Shown here one piece after another: positions 32,881-44,229 of a stretch of DNA of 64,000 nucleotides; within the stretch, counting starts at the first letter, position 1, and every line of letters begins with the position of its first letter. The stretch lies in NCBI GenBank assembly GCA_031835245.1, contig JAVKOQ010000167.1, positions 57,124 through 121,123 on the forward strand. The letters run 5' to 3'. A model generated the notes under the pieces. It worked only from the letters and a program-made list of their open reading frames with translations. It made no database searches and was not told the origin of the DNA. The stretch comes from Balamuthia mandrillaris (Eukaryota > Discosea > Longamoebia > Balamuthiidae). The position numbers were made by a program, and so were the translations under genes.

Positions 32881-34400
32881 TCACCTGAAGTCCAATTTTA
32901 AACTGTTATCTTTCTTCTTGCCCTTTTTCTTGTTTCCTTTCGTGGGCGGAGAGGTGTGCCTACGGCCAGTGGATGTCTTCTTAGCCTCTTTCTTTTTCTC
33001 TTTCTCCAATTTCTTCTTCTTTAGCGCTGCCTCTTTTTCTCTCTTCTGTCTTTCTTTTTCTTCTTTTCTGGCTCGTTCCTTAGCTTCTTTCAGTTTCCTC
33101 AATTCCGATTTTGTTTCTCTTTCGTTCCGTTTCTTATCTGTAGGAGAAGGTTTTGTGCTCGTTGTCTTTGCAGTCTGTTCCTTTGCCTTTGTAAGTGTTA
33201 TCAGCGGAGCAGGTTCATCCTTGTTAGTCTGAGGCGACGGGTCTTCTTTCGCAGCGTCATCTGCACCAGACTTTTTTGATTTCTTCTTTTGGGTTTTCGG
33301 TGCTTCCTTTTCCTCGTTATCCAGCGGGCTTGTTTGGGAGTCATTAGCTGCCAAGTGCTTTCTTATTTCGTCCAAGTCATGTTGCATTGCCACTTTTTCT
33401 TCATGCTTATCCAACGCCTCGCTCAATGTCGAGCCTTCCTCTTCGACGAAAAAGGGAGAGTAGTTTTCCAGAAGCAAGCTTGCAACATCAGCAATTGCTT
33501 CGCGTTCAAACTCTTCGCTTCCAAGCAGAAACTCTTCCCCAACTAAAATGTTTTTCCCGAACAAAAATGTCAACGCGCCCTTGAGCTGAGGCTCCAACTG
33601 AAGGCGACAGTGCATATAGCGAAGAAGTCGGCAAAGAGCCTGCAAATTGAGTGTTGGCAAACATTGCAGCAGGCTCAACAGCACTGATTGTCGATGTTGG
33701 CTGTTTTTGATGGAATGAAGAGCCAAAAATGAGAGATTGAGGTCATAGGTGAGCAATGGTTCTGGTAGCGGCTTTGTGCCATAGCCCTGTGACCAGTCCA
33801 CAACCTCTCGCTCCAGCTTGTTTAGAGCTATTGCTAGACATAGGAAGAACAGAAGAAAAAAAAACCGTAACAATAATTTGTTTAGTATGATATCACCTTG
33901 TGCAACATACGAGGCTGTACCTGTGCACGAATACTTGCTAAGCAGGTCTTCTAAAAAACTGGTCACGCTTTCTGAGCTCCGTTTTCTTTTGAGCCTTGTA
34001 GCTTTCCGCTTGCTTGTAGAAGGGCTGGCGGTGATGCCCTCTCTTTTGGGAGCGAGCACTTGAATATCGGTATTTTTATCATACAAGTTACTTTGGAGGG
34101 CCTTTAACCAAACATCTAACGCCTCGCCATTTGGAGTAGCCAGCACCAGCTCTTTTTTGCTAGTTGTATCATTGGCAAAACAAATCCGAAAACAAAACTG
34201 CTGCTCCGCTTTCTATAAAAGTGATCAGCCAAGCACAACACAGCAAAAAATAAAATAAAAAAAAATCGCTCGTAACGCACCTCATCCACCTTAGCAATGT
34301 CCTCTTCAGTTAAGCGTTGTATTTTAGCCCCAGCAAGCGAGTACATGCCTTTTGGGTGCGTATCCTGTGCGCGTTGGTTCAGATGTGGAATCGAGTCATC

Positions 34401-34441
<41 letters not shown>

Positions 34442-35413
34442 TGCCAGATTGAAGCAGAATTAGAGGAGAGGAGAGGGTTCGTACAGAAGGTGCAGAGTAC
34501 TTGAACAAGTTGCCATCAATGTACTGAAAAAACTGTTTCTTCCAAAGCCCTTTATCACTTAATTTGTATAGAGGACCCCTCTGCCTCATTCCGAGTTGTT
34601 CTTTGTGAGGGGAAGGTCCAGTGCTCATTTCTCTTGCTCCTACAAAACTTCCGTTCGTCCCAGCGGCAGCAGCGCTGGCGGTGGCACCACCAGTGGTTCG
34701 CCGCAGAGTGGCGTGCACAAAAGGACTTGCTTTGCGAGCAGGACGGCGGCTGGTGAGCGGGGAACCTGACAAAGTGGAAGAACTTTCTCCGTCCAAGTCT
34801 GAGAAAACGTCCACATCTTCCATAAAGTCGTCCAAAACATGAACGTAGTCTTCAATGGGCTGTTGGTCCGTCGTTAAGAACATTTTCAATTCCATAGGCA
34901 CCTCTCTTAGCGGGGATCATGCATTGGAATAGGGATGAAAGTGAGCTTGTGGGTAAGGCAGAACTCAAACCAACACCGTCAACATCAACAAGAAAACCAA
35001 GAAGGAAGGAAGGAAGGAAGGTGAGCAGAGGAGAGTTACTGTTGGAAATGCGGAATATCGAGGAGGGCGTTGAGATATGCTTGCAACTTAATGTGACGTT
35101 TTTCAGCGTTACCAGTCAGGTTAGAGAGGAAGCCAGAGGAAGGAAACTTTTTACTGGCGGGCTTCATAACTCCTCCATATTTTTGCTTCAGCTGAAAGAA
35201 AGGCCTCAATGTTAGCAAACATCAACGTTTTTTTAAGAGCGTACTGTCAAGAGAAACCTTGTTGTGGAGGGTGCAAAACTGGGCGTAGCGGCGAAGAATG
35301 ATCCAAGAGGAAGGTTGTTGAACCACCATTATCTCGTAGACGGTGTATGATTTGGGGAGTGGCCCTCCCTGTTCAGAGCTCACTTCTTCCTCCGACTCAC
35401 TTTGGGAACTCAT
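32881..35413 (-). CDS. PX-PH-RhoGAP-like protein with Lys-rich tail
   Basis: The start at 35413 reads MSSQSESEEEVSSEQGGPLP. A PX domain follows (SYTVYEIMVVQQPSSW, IILRRYAQFCTLHNK, then FPSSGFLSNLTGNAEKRHIK and LQAYLNALLDIP), split by an intron at 35200-35250. The second block has an acidic segment (EDVDVFSDLDGESSS), a PH domain (MRQRGPLYKLSDKGLWKKQF and later LVLATPNGEALDVWLKALQS) and a RhoGAP-like domain (SVTSFLEDLLSKYS, then YGTKPLPEPLLTYDLNLSFL, LPTLNLQALCRLLRYMH). The Arg finger expected in GIFR-x-SG is not visible; the site reads CTGTASYVAQ. The protein ends in a very Lys/Glu-rich coil. The stop at 32881 overlaps a good donor (TTCAG|GTGAGC), so another 3' exon may exist. PX and PH domains imply phosphoinositide membranes. 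Confidence 0.7.
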
Positions 35414-35681
35414 CTCGATCCAAATGCGCCGAGGGTAGGGTGCGGCTTGTTTCTTTCTTCTCCTCTTCAAATAAAAGTGTGGCAATACAAGGGGTGGGTG
35501 GTTGGTTGGTGGCCACCACCACAAATTAAATTAAAATACATGACGACACGTATGCGGGTGGGGCCTGCCCCAAAAAGTAAGAAAACGGCGTAATTCGTGT
35601 CGACGTGGGATTACACCAGGAGAAAGAAAGTAAGCTGTGACCATTTCGGGCTCTCTTCTATTGCTGGGGTACCCTTCTCTC

Positions 35682-35686
<5 letters not shown>

Positions 35687-35726
<40 letters not shown>
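35687..35726 (+). repeat. (CT)n tract upstream of the F-box/ankyrin gene
   Basis: A run of about twenty CT units lies 50-90 bases before the ATG at 35775, in the presumed 5' leader or promoter. Confidence 0.8.
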
Positions 35727-35729
<3 letters not shown>

Positions 35730-35774
35730 GCTTCTTCGTGATCCACCACTAACTCCTTAAGCCCTAGTAGACGG

Positions 35775-36560
35775 ATGGGTGATTACTCCCCCAAGAACGC
35801 TTTAGGAAGCAAAGAAAGGCGCAACCTATGGGAGTTCCCGTTGCGGCACGCCCACAGCGGCAAGGAAGAAGCCCATGAACAAGACGGAGGCCCACAACAA
35901 CTTGCCGAGGACTCCTCTGAGGGGGAGGGTGGCAACACTAGCAGCTTTGAGTTCCGTTGGGACGACATGCACACTTCAGTTTTACCTACAAGGCACAACA
36001 GCAGGCAGAAGCAAAGGCAAAAGAAGCGAAGCCGCTCCAGAACAGCTCCAAATAGATCAACAGCTCCTCATGCTGACCACCACTCTCTTTCTCTCCGCCA
36101 TGAAGAGACTGCTGCACTTACAGTTGAAACGTATCTTATACCCACAGCCACCACTCGTTCACGAGCTACCTCCTCTTCTCTGCCCCTAACCGCTCCAGCG
36201 CAACACCCGGAGAGGCCTTCTTTCCCTCTTCCTGGCGATGGCACTTGGGAGGATGCCTACAGCGACCAGCCTATGTTCCAGGAAAGCCGCTATCTCAATG
36301 TCATGTTGCCCAATGAGCTGTTGGCCAACATATTCTTTCATGTGGGGCTAGGACCAAGTCTCGTCAATGCATTGCTTGTATGTCGTCGATGGAGAGACTG
36401 TGGAGAAGACTCACATCTTTGGCACGCCCTTCACAACTATTTTCTTGGTGGAACCAAAGACCGTCTCTATACTTGGAAGCAAGCCGTGAAGGTGCCCTTT
36501 TCCTTTCTCTTCCTTTCGCCATCTCTCTTATACCTGTCTTTCACTTTGGCCTAGCTTAAT

Positions 36561-36607
<47 letters not shown>

Positions 36608-39600
36608 CCTGTCTCCAACAAAAAAAAAAGAACGACCTGAGCGAGTACTTTCATTTACTCAACAGCCACAGCAGCGAGGTGAGAGGCAGAGAGGCGCAGT
36701 GGCTTTGGGCAGCAGAGAAGGGCCACCTGGCTCTTCTTCTTCGTCCGTTTAAGAGAACAAGAGAATGTCCAACACCGTCATATCCACTATCCTACTTAAC
36801 ACATAAACAGCAGCTGTACTGCCCTTCTTGCAACCACAGGAAAGCTTGCTGGTGGGAAGGACAGCACAATCGTGGATCGCCTTACTCCGTTGCGGCAATC
36901 GGTGAAGCATCATCGGTGTCTTCGCTGGTGGATTTTGGGAGAAGAGCCACTCAGTCGCACCAACAACTAGCGCCGCCATTATGTGGTCGTCGTTCTAGTC
37001 AGCAGGGTTGCGGGCATGATGCCCATCGCCGACGATATCGTAGTCGTAGCAACAACGGTGTTGATGATGGCCACCATCTACAGCACAGCTACGATCACCA
37101 CCGCGAGCGTTGCGGCAACAAAGGACAAGGCAAGCTTCATTATAGTGAAGGATTTATATACGGAGATCATGGCTACACTTCGAAGCTCAAAGGCAAAGAT
37201 GAAGATGACGAGGAGAACCCTGATAGTGCGTCCCGGCATGTCCATACACTATTGTATGATCGCTTCGGCAACCATAGGTCCTTTGATGGCGGTTGTAAAG
37301 AAGACGAGGAAGAGGCGGAAGAGGATAACGAAAACGGTATATTCTGGCGCTCTCCATTGTGGAAGGCTAAGGCCTTATATCTAGCTTGTATGCACGGGCA
37401 CTCGGTTGTAGTGTCTGCCATGATTGCAAGAGGAGTTGATGTCAATTGGCTCTCTTCGGATGGACGCAGCGCTTTGTTGGTGGCAAGGTACCTTCACTTC
37501 TGATACTTTTTTTTCTCAATCAGCTATACTTTCCTACTATACTATTTCCACCGATAACTGTCATTAACCACGGATATTGCAGTACCGCTGGAAATACCAC
37601 AGTTGTAAACGAGCTTCTTGAGGCTCAAGCCCAAGTCAATTTTGCTTCTGCTCGCAGTGGCAGTACTTCTCTTCATCTAGCCGCACAATATGGTCATATA
37701 GATGTTGTAAAATTGCTGCTTGATCAGGGAGCAGCTGTTAACGCCAAAACTCGCAAAGGCACTACTCCCTTGTACATAGCTGCCATGAAAGGTAAGAACG
37801 CTGCAACGCCGTGCCGCCAATTTTACTTCCCCTTCTATTTCTCTGCTATGAGACTGACGAAGCCAACAGGTCACGACAAAGTTGTAGAGTTGCTGCTGCG
37901 CCACGGTGCGGCAACAGAGGTTTGCAACAAAAAGGGTCGCACTCCGCTTTTTACGGCCTGCGCACATGCCCATACCGCCGTTGCTAGGAAGCTAATCGAG
38001 GCAGGTGCCAATGTTAATTATATATGCGCCGATAATGGGACCACTCCTTTGTATTGGTAGCCTGACTTCTCTTCAAGACTAAGCAGTGTCTGTAACCTTC
38101 TTTTGTATATCTTACCACCTTGCTATTCTTTCCGCAATGTTAGGGCTGCTCATCTTGGTGAAGTCGAAATGGTCAAATTGTTGCTGAGCTCTGGAGCCAA
38201 CGTACACACTACCAGGAGCAACAAAGGACGAACTCCGCTCTTTTGGGCAGCCGCCAAGGGTCACACTGAAGTTGTTCGCATTTTACTCGAGGTACAACAT
38301 ACCTAGTGCTTTGTGTTCAATCTCAAAAAGATGTGCTTCTTACTGCCCAAAACCCGAACAATTTCGTTTGCAGCATGGTTCCCAAGTAAACGTAGTTTGT
38401 GAAGAACGGGAAACGACGCCTTTGTACTGGGCAAGTAGTAACGGCCACGTAGCCACCGTCCAAACATTGCTCAGTTATGGAGCTGAAGTGGATATTTTCA
38501 GTAGTGATGACGGAACAACAGCACTTTATTGGGCTGCAAGTAACGGACATAATGATGTGGTCAAAGCATTGATTGCTGCTGGTGCTGATCCGAATGCTGC
38601 ATGCAAGAAAGATGGAAGTACTCCCCTCTTTATTGCTGCTCAGAATGGCCACAAACATGTCGTAAAAACCCTGATCCAATGCAAGGCTGATATTAATTCT
38701 GTTTGTAGGTATGTAGATCTCTTTCGCTGTTTTGTATTCTTGAAGCCGCTGCTGACTCCCGCTTCTCTGCACCTGTTCCTGTGTCTTCCCTTTAACGTTG
38801 CGTCATGCAGCGATGACGGCAGCACACCGCTGTATTTTGCTTCTTTAAAAGGCCATGTTGGAATTGTAGATCTATTGCTGCGCAGTGGAGCCGATGTGAA
38901 CTGCACGACGCTAGCAGGTTATACACCATTGCATCAGGCTGCCTCGAAGAATACGACCCAAGTCATGCAACTGCTTCTAAACGCGGGTGCAGATGTGGAT
39001 GCTGTAGAAGCAAGAGGTTCTCTTACTCACCCCTCTTCACTTAAATTCTATGCTTGTAGATAAATAACTCGCATGTCTTTCAGGTGGACTAACTCCGCTG
39101 TACTTGGCTTGTAGTGATGGCCATCTAGAAGCTGTTGAGCTCTTGATTGAACGAGGTCAGGCCACCCACTACTTTTAGTAAAGAATGAGCAAACCTAACA
39201 AAAACATATTATGTTTATCTAGGAGCTAACGTGAATTTTACTTGCAGCAAGGATGGCAGCACCCCACTCTTCATTGCAAGTCAAAACGGGCGAGCCTCGA
39301 TTGTCAAAAAGCTACTATCCATGGGTGTGGCCATTAACATTTGTTGCACTGATGACGGCAGTACCCCTCTTTACTTTGCTTGCTTGAGAGGCAACAACAC
39401 CTGCGTTCAGCTACTTCTTGCAGGTACGTGCTCCCATCAAAGCGACCTCTTAAAAAGCGTCTAATCACTGCTACGTCCACCACGGCCAAACAACCTTTGC
39501 AGCAGGAGCAGATGTGAACATCCGAACCCACAAAGGTAGCACAGCGTTGATCGCAGCCTGTAAGCACAGCGGGCGGTTGTTTCATTACCGCTCCCCGTCG

Positions 39601-39927
39601 CGTGGATGGTTAGTGAGCACCCTCCTCAACGCAGGTGCTGATGTCAACGCAACCTACCGCAGCAAAAATCACGTGAACCTGCACATCTCCCCTTTATTTT
39701 GGGCCATCACAAACAAGGACATAGCGGTCATGGCCCTTTTGTTAGCGGCAGGAGCAGACCCCACCGACGTGAAGGACCTGGAGGGTCGCACTGCTTGGGA
39801 CCTTGCCAGAGATCACAAACGGGAAGACCTGCTGAAGCTCCTCAAAAAGCAGCGGAAGAAAGCCAAGAAGCTCTATTCCAAAAGAAGGAGCAAATTCAAA
39901 ATCAGTGGTTTACTCACCAAGGCATAA
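35775..39927 (+). CDS. F-box protein with long ankyrin-repeat array
   Basis: The start MGDYSPKNALGSKERRNLWE leads into a disordered basic region, then an F-box (NVMLPNELLANIFFHVG followed by LVNALLVCRRWRDC and SHLWHALHNYF). After a (CT)n intron at about 36494-36630 come a spacer and about fifteen ankyrin repeats, for example SGSTSLHLAAQYGHIDVVKL, KGTTPLYIAAMKG, NKGRTPLFWAAAKGHTEVVR, DDGTTALYWAASNGHNDVVK and AGYTPLHQAASKNTTQVMQL. The C-terminus is basic (KAKKLYSKRRSKFKISGLL) and stops at 39927. The F-box would bind SKP1 in an SCF ubiquitin ligase and the ankyrin array would select substrates. Many introns split single repeats (for example 37492-37582, 37791-37869, 38055-38142, 38711-38810, 39017-39083, 39155-39222, 39422-39501). 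Confidence 0.8.
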
Positions 39928-40079
39928 GGAGAAAAGCAACAAAAAAAAAAAAATGCGATATGGGTTTAATGACATGGAAGCATGCTTTGGGGTCCTTGTT
40001 CGTCAGGGCGGCCCTAAACCAAGCCATCGCTCCTCCCACTGGACCTCCATGCCATGGCCTCGCTTGTATGTGTCAGAAT

Positions 40080-40138
40080 AGCCACCACCACCACCACCAC
40101 CACCACCACCACCACCACCACCACCACCACCACCACCA
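40080..40138. repeat. (CAC)n trinucleotide microsatellite
   Basis: Nineteen or so CAC units lie in the spacer after the F-box/ankyrin gene. They give artificial poly-His, poly-Thr or poly-Gly frames on the two strands; no gene is supported. Confidence 0.9.
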
Positions 40139-40333
40139 GAGGCCTCGGTGAGGAGGAGGACGAGGAGCGAAGGGCGAATAATAGAGATTATTTTCGTCAC
40201 CAGCGCATGACAATGCTTGAGGGGTTGAAACCCACCCACGCGAGAAAATGGTCACCTTGCCAGCGAACCAACAACAGACCAAAAGTCTTGCAAAGAAGGA
40301 CAAAGACTTGGACGGAGAGGAGCACTGATCTTC

Positions 40334-41270
40334 ATGGCAAAGTTACACCTTTACGTTGCTTCCAGATTCGCTGCTGTGGCCACCATTCATCAGTCATTGG
40401 AGCTTCCTGATGGGGTGGAAGACGTGGAACTTTCAACAGTAGGGTGGAAGGATCAGGAAACGGTCATGGATGAGCTCGTTACGTTCTTTCCCTTGCCTAA
40501 ACAGTTTGACCGACAATGGGAGTCACTGGCCCAACATCTTGCAACCGAGTTGGACAAGAGGGAAGGCCACCTCATCGTACTCCGTTGTTTGGATCACGAG
40601 AGCAGCTCTCTTGAGCCGATCTCCCGCCTGGCAGATGTCTTGAGTTCTCTTTATAGCAGGACACCACCCCCACGGCATTCGGTGTGGCTAGTGCTGGACA
40701 AAAGCAGAGCGTGCAGTACAGCCACTGGCCTTCCAAGTGCAGAACAAGAGGGCAAGTTCTATCCCTTGCAGCAGTTGGACCTAGTGCAGCACGACGAAGT
40801 GGAGCCTACTAACAAGTACTCAGTGCAAGTCTCGGCCAAGCGTAGCCACACTTACTATGTCAACTTGGCACTGAAGATCTTCCAACGCCGAGACTGGTAC
40901 TCTCTCATCGAGTTTTCTGGTCTAGGAAAGGGTACTTTTGCTTCTGTTTTCGCAATATTACATTCATCAGTCGTTCTCTAACGCAACTATTGTTTTAGCA
41001 ATCCCCTCTATAGTATCTATTGCAGAAATATTAAAAAGGTATCAAGTCGCTGAGCTTCAAAGTATGTTTTCTCTTTTGCGATTCTTTTTAGCGGTATGTT
41101 TTGCTAATTTCCTCTCTTCAAATACTTTACCAGGTATAAAAACATCAATGGTGGAGCTGAAGGACACCAGTTTATATTCCTCACAAAAGGCTAAAATGCT
41201 CATAATTCTTGCAAAAATAGCTGTCTTTCCGCAAATAAACGTGGAACAGGCCGGTGAGCAAGTTGCTTGA
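40334..41270 (+). CDS. Alba-domain protein with a barstar-like N-terminal half
   Basis: Three exons are inferred, about 40334-40931, 41000-41062 and 41135-41270. The C-terminal half is an Alba domain: NKYSVQVSAKRSHTYYVNLA, LIEFSGLGK joined to AIPSIVSIAEILKRYQ, then IKTSMVELKD and KAKMLIILAKI. It lines up with the strands and helices of Alba/RPP20-25 nucleic-acid-binding proteins. The N-terminal half (MAKLHLYVASRFAAVATIHQ ... TFFPLPKQFDRQWESLAQHL ... GHLIVLRCLDHESSSLEPIS) has a helix with F-x-x-x-W-x-x-L and a hydrophobic strand, reminiscent of barstar ribonuclease inhibitors. The Alba call is firm; the barstar idea is weak. An RNA-related role is likely. Confidence 0.65.
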
Positions 41271-41644
41271 AGATTCTCTTTGAGTCTCATTTTTTTGTCC
41301 CTTGCGGGCGTGACTCTCTGATGGTGGAAAAGTGTAACATTCTTCGCATTTTGGGGCGCACGCTGGTTTCATTCGGCTTTGTGCACCTTTACTGCATAGT
41401 CGACGCTTCACACACCAACCTACCTCCTGGTTGTTTCTTTTACCTTTTTGTTGTAGCTACAGGTTTTGCTCTTTTGACGGAGATACCACTGCTGCTGCTT
41501 AATCTGATTGTTTTGACGTTCTCGCTTCTCCAAACACACTGTTGGTCTTCATCTTCCTTTTGCGTCTTTTTCTACAAACCGTTTTTGTTGTTCGTTTGAA
41601 AGCGCTTGTGTTGACCAAAAAGGATTGAAGGGATCACGCGATTT
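41271..41644. other. Spacer without a recognised gene
   Basis: A 110-codon open frame (41267-41599) shows no family similarity and has irregular composition. I see no intron signals or domain, so it is left as intergenic sequence before the transposon-rich block. Confidence 0.4.
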
Positions 41645-41755
41645 TTGTGGCATTGTGATAAGGCTGGTGAGGGAACAACCCAACAGATACCAACTCGTTG
41701 TGTGCAGGGAAAAGACCTTTAATAGAATGAAAGAAAGAAATATATATACAAGGAG
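41645..41755 (-). repeat. Dispersed repeat, inverted relative to 47338-47450
   Basis: About 110 bases, including CCTTTAATAGAATGAAAGAA and GGGAACAACCCAACAGATAC, match the reverse complement of 47338-47450 with few differences. The other copy lies inside the reverse-transcriptase region of the gypsy-like element, straight after its YMDD motif. Confidence 0.75.
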
Positions 41756-41933
41756 AGATAGGGATAGGTATTATGGGAGAGTGGTATAACAGCATTTAGC
41801 AGGGAAACTCTTGACCTTACCGCCAGCATAAGATCTAAGTTAGGAACTTCTCCGTCATCCTTCTGCCAGAGTTCTAAGTTTGAGATCTTAGCACATTGCC
41901 TCGTGTACAGCCAGAGCCATTACCTCAATAGTA

Positions 41934-42443
41934 GTAGTAATAAGAAGTTTATTTGCTCTGAGAGCAACACCAATCTATACATAAAAAGTAAGCATTGTAG
42001 TAGTAGTAGTAATAAGAAGTTTATTTGCTCTGAGAGCAACACCAATCTATACATAAAAAGTAAGCATTGTACATACATAGTGTACTCTTACTTCTCTTAC
42101 TCCCTCATCCTCAATGCCTTCCCAATTGTTATTCAAGTTCACAAGTGAAAGGTGTTGAATGAGATTTCAGACTAACTTTGTATCATCTAACTATCCTTTT
42201 TCTTTCCCTTTCCTTTCTTCTCTTTTCCTTGCTTTTACATTACTTCCAAAGATTGATAAAATGCAGAAGAACTTCCATGCTTCCAACTTGCTCTTGCTGC
42301 CCATAATCTCCAGACTCGTTTACAACTTTGCTTACATTGTTCCATCTCTTGAGCTCTGTTGCATTTCTTTCCACTTGACAAGAGCTTTGTTGTACAGTCC
42401 TCTATAATCAGCTTTCTGACTTGTTCTTCATTTCCATTGTCCA
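41934..42443 (-). mobile_element. 5'-truncated LINE copy A with duplicated 3' tail
   Basis: In reverse orientation this copy carries the last 67 codons of the LINE reading frame (DNGNEEQVRKLIIEDCTTKL ... SSSAFYQSLEVM), its 3' untranslated region and a TAC/TAG-repeat tail. The terminal 70 bases are present twice in tandem (about 41931-42000 and 42001-42070). The copy is flanked by a 13-base target-site duplication, TACCTCAATAGTA, at 41921-41933 and 42444-42456. Homology to copy B stops exactly at the duplication. Confidence 0.85.
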
Positions 42444-42456
42444 TACCTCAATAGTA

Positions 42457-42955
42457 AAAAAGAAAGCAGTAACAATGAAGTGTGAGGAGAATATCTTTTT
42501 CATTAGTTTGTTCACATGGTGGTTCAGGTATGTCAGCATTCTCTTTTGTATCCCCTCATCCTTCCTCTCTCCTTTTCTCCTTTCTTATAAAACAGCTGGA
42601 ACAACACCAAACTATCTTAAGATAAGTATTGGTGATTGTACCAACAATTAGCTCTTATGGTCAGTGTTAATGGAAGTAAGTCCTTAGTATTTGCTCTGCC
42701 TTAGGCAATAGCTGACACAAGCCTTCAACATGGGCTATGTAAAGCATTGTTAATTATAACAAGGGCTTGCTTTTGTTGCTTCTTCCTCAACAACAACACT
42801 AAGAACTGCAGTTAAGACGCCCAAAAGCTAAATTCACAAGTGACAGATAAGTTATCAAATGCTCATCATTTGATCTCCCTTTGCTTCCTCTATATATTGT
42901 ATGAATTGAGCATATTTTGTTTTAATGCAAATTAAACATGAAAGTCAATACAATT
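42457..42955. other. AT-rich spacer between LINE copies A and B
   Basis: No gene is recognised. The stretch 42543-42585 (TCTTTTGTATCCCCTCATCC and onward) resembles 44634-44665, hinting at another decayed repeat shared by the two sites. Confidence 0.4.
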
Positions 42956-42968
42956 TATTCCATCTTGG

Positions 42969-44216
42969 GACTGTGGTTTGAAGAAAGTGGGGAATGGACA
43001 ACTCATGCCAAGGAGAGGATCACCAAGGCCAAGCAAGCCCTCTACAGCCTTAGGCAGCGGGGAGCCATTGCTCAAGGCCTTGGTACACGCACTGCCCAGA
43101 TTGCTGCAGAGGCTATTGTCAAGTCTACCTTGTCATATGGACTATGCATGACAGAGCTTTCCAAATCATGGTGGAAGAAGATCGAAGCTGTGTGGAATGA
43201 GACAGCAAGAAGTGTATTGCAAGTTCATCGAAGGACTGTGGCGGGGGTTTGTAGAGCAGAATTGGGCTGGTTGACCATCAAGGCCTACTGTGAGTTGGAA
43301 AGACAAGCAGTAATTCGTCATGCTGAGAGGCAAGATGGCCACTTTGAGCTACTTGAAGAGGTAAGCCAAGCAAGAGAAGAGGAAGGTGAGAAGAATGAAG
43401 GTGAGGGAGGTGAAGGGACGAGTGTTGTTGAAAAGAAAGCCAAGAGGATGAGGGCCTTAACTCGAGTAGCCAAGGGGGAGTATGCAGCTGAAGGAGAAAG
43501 AGGAACAAGAGCATGGCTATGGCATAACTTCTTGACAAATGGAAGTTGTTTGGTTGGACAACAACGGAGCTTAGTGATTACCAACCCAAGGAAAGAACGT
43601 TTGATGAATGCTATTCGTTGTGGTGGACTGCCCATTGGAAAAAAGTGGGGAGCCATTCAGCAGTCTGAGGAGGATAGTAAGTGCCCTGCATGTGGTGCTG
43701 AGGAAGAAACAGCAGAACACTTCCTGTTAAGATGTCCAAATCTTTGGGAAGATCGCTTTAGAATCTGGAGTGTGGACAATGGAAATGAAGAACAAGTTAG
43801 AAAGCTGATTATAGAGGACTGTACAACAAAGCTCTTGTCAAGTGGAAAGAAATGCAACAGAGATCAAGAGATGGAACAATGTAAGCAAAGTTGTAAACGA
43901 GTCTGGAGATTATGGGCAGCAAGAGCAAGTTGGAAGCATGGAAGTTCTTCTGCATTTTATCAATCTTTGGAAGTAATGTAAAAGCAAAGAAAAGAGAAGA
44001 AAGGAAAGGGAAAGAAAAAGGATAGCAAGATGATACAAAGTTAGTCTGAAATCTCATTCAACACCTTTCACTTGTGAACTATCATAACAATTGGAAAGGC
44101 ATCGAGGATGAGGGAGTAAGAGAAGTAAGAGTACACTATGTATGTACAATGCTTACTTTTTATGTATAGATTGGTGTTGCTCTCAGAGCAAATAAACTTC
44201 TTATTACTACTACTAC
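42969..44216 (+). mobile_element. 5'-truncated LINE copy B (post-RT region, zinc-ribbon C-terminus)
   Basis: The open frame ending at 43981 encodes the region after the reverse-transcriptase fingers of a non-LTR element: LWFEESGEWTTHAKERITKA, then SLRQRGAIAQGLGTRTAQIA. It ends with the zf-RVT type motif CPACGAEEETAEHFLLRCPN followed by LWEDRFRIW. A 13-base target-site duplication, TATTCCATCTTGG, flanks it at 42956-42968 and 44217-44229. The apparent ATG at 42938 lies in flanking DNA, so the first ten residues of that frame are host sequence. Reverse-transcriptase and endonuclease domains are absent. The 3' end is TTATTACTACTACTAC. Confidence 0.88.
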
Positions 44217-44229
44217 TATTCCATCTTGG

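Noticed and set aside
40003-40410. Poly-His, poly-Thr and poly-Gly frames
   Set aside because: These are readings of the CAC microsatellite on both strands.
42938-42968. ATG at 42938 as the genuine start of the LINE protein
   Set aside because: The first ten codons lie in flanking DNA and the left target-site duplication; the element itself begins at 42969.
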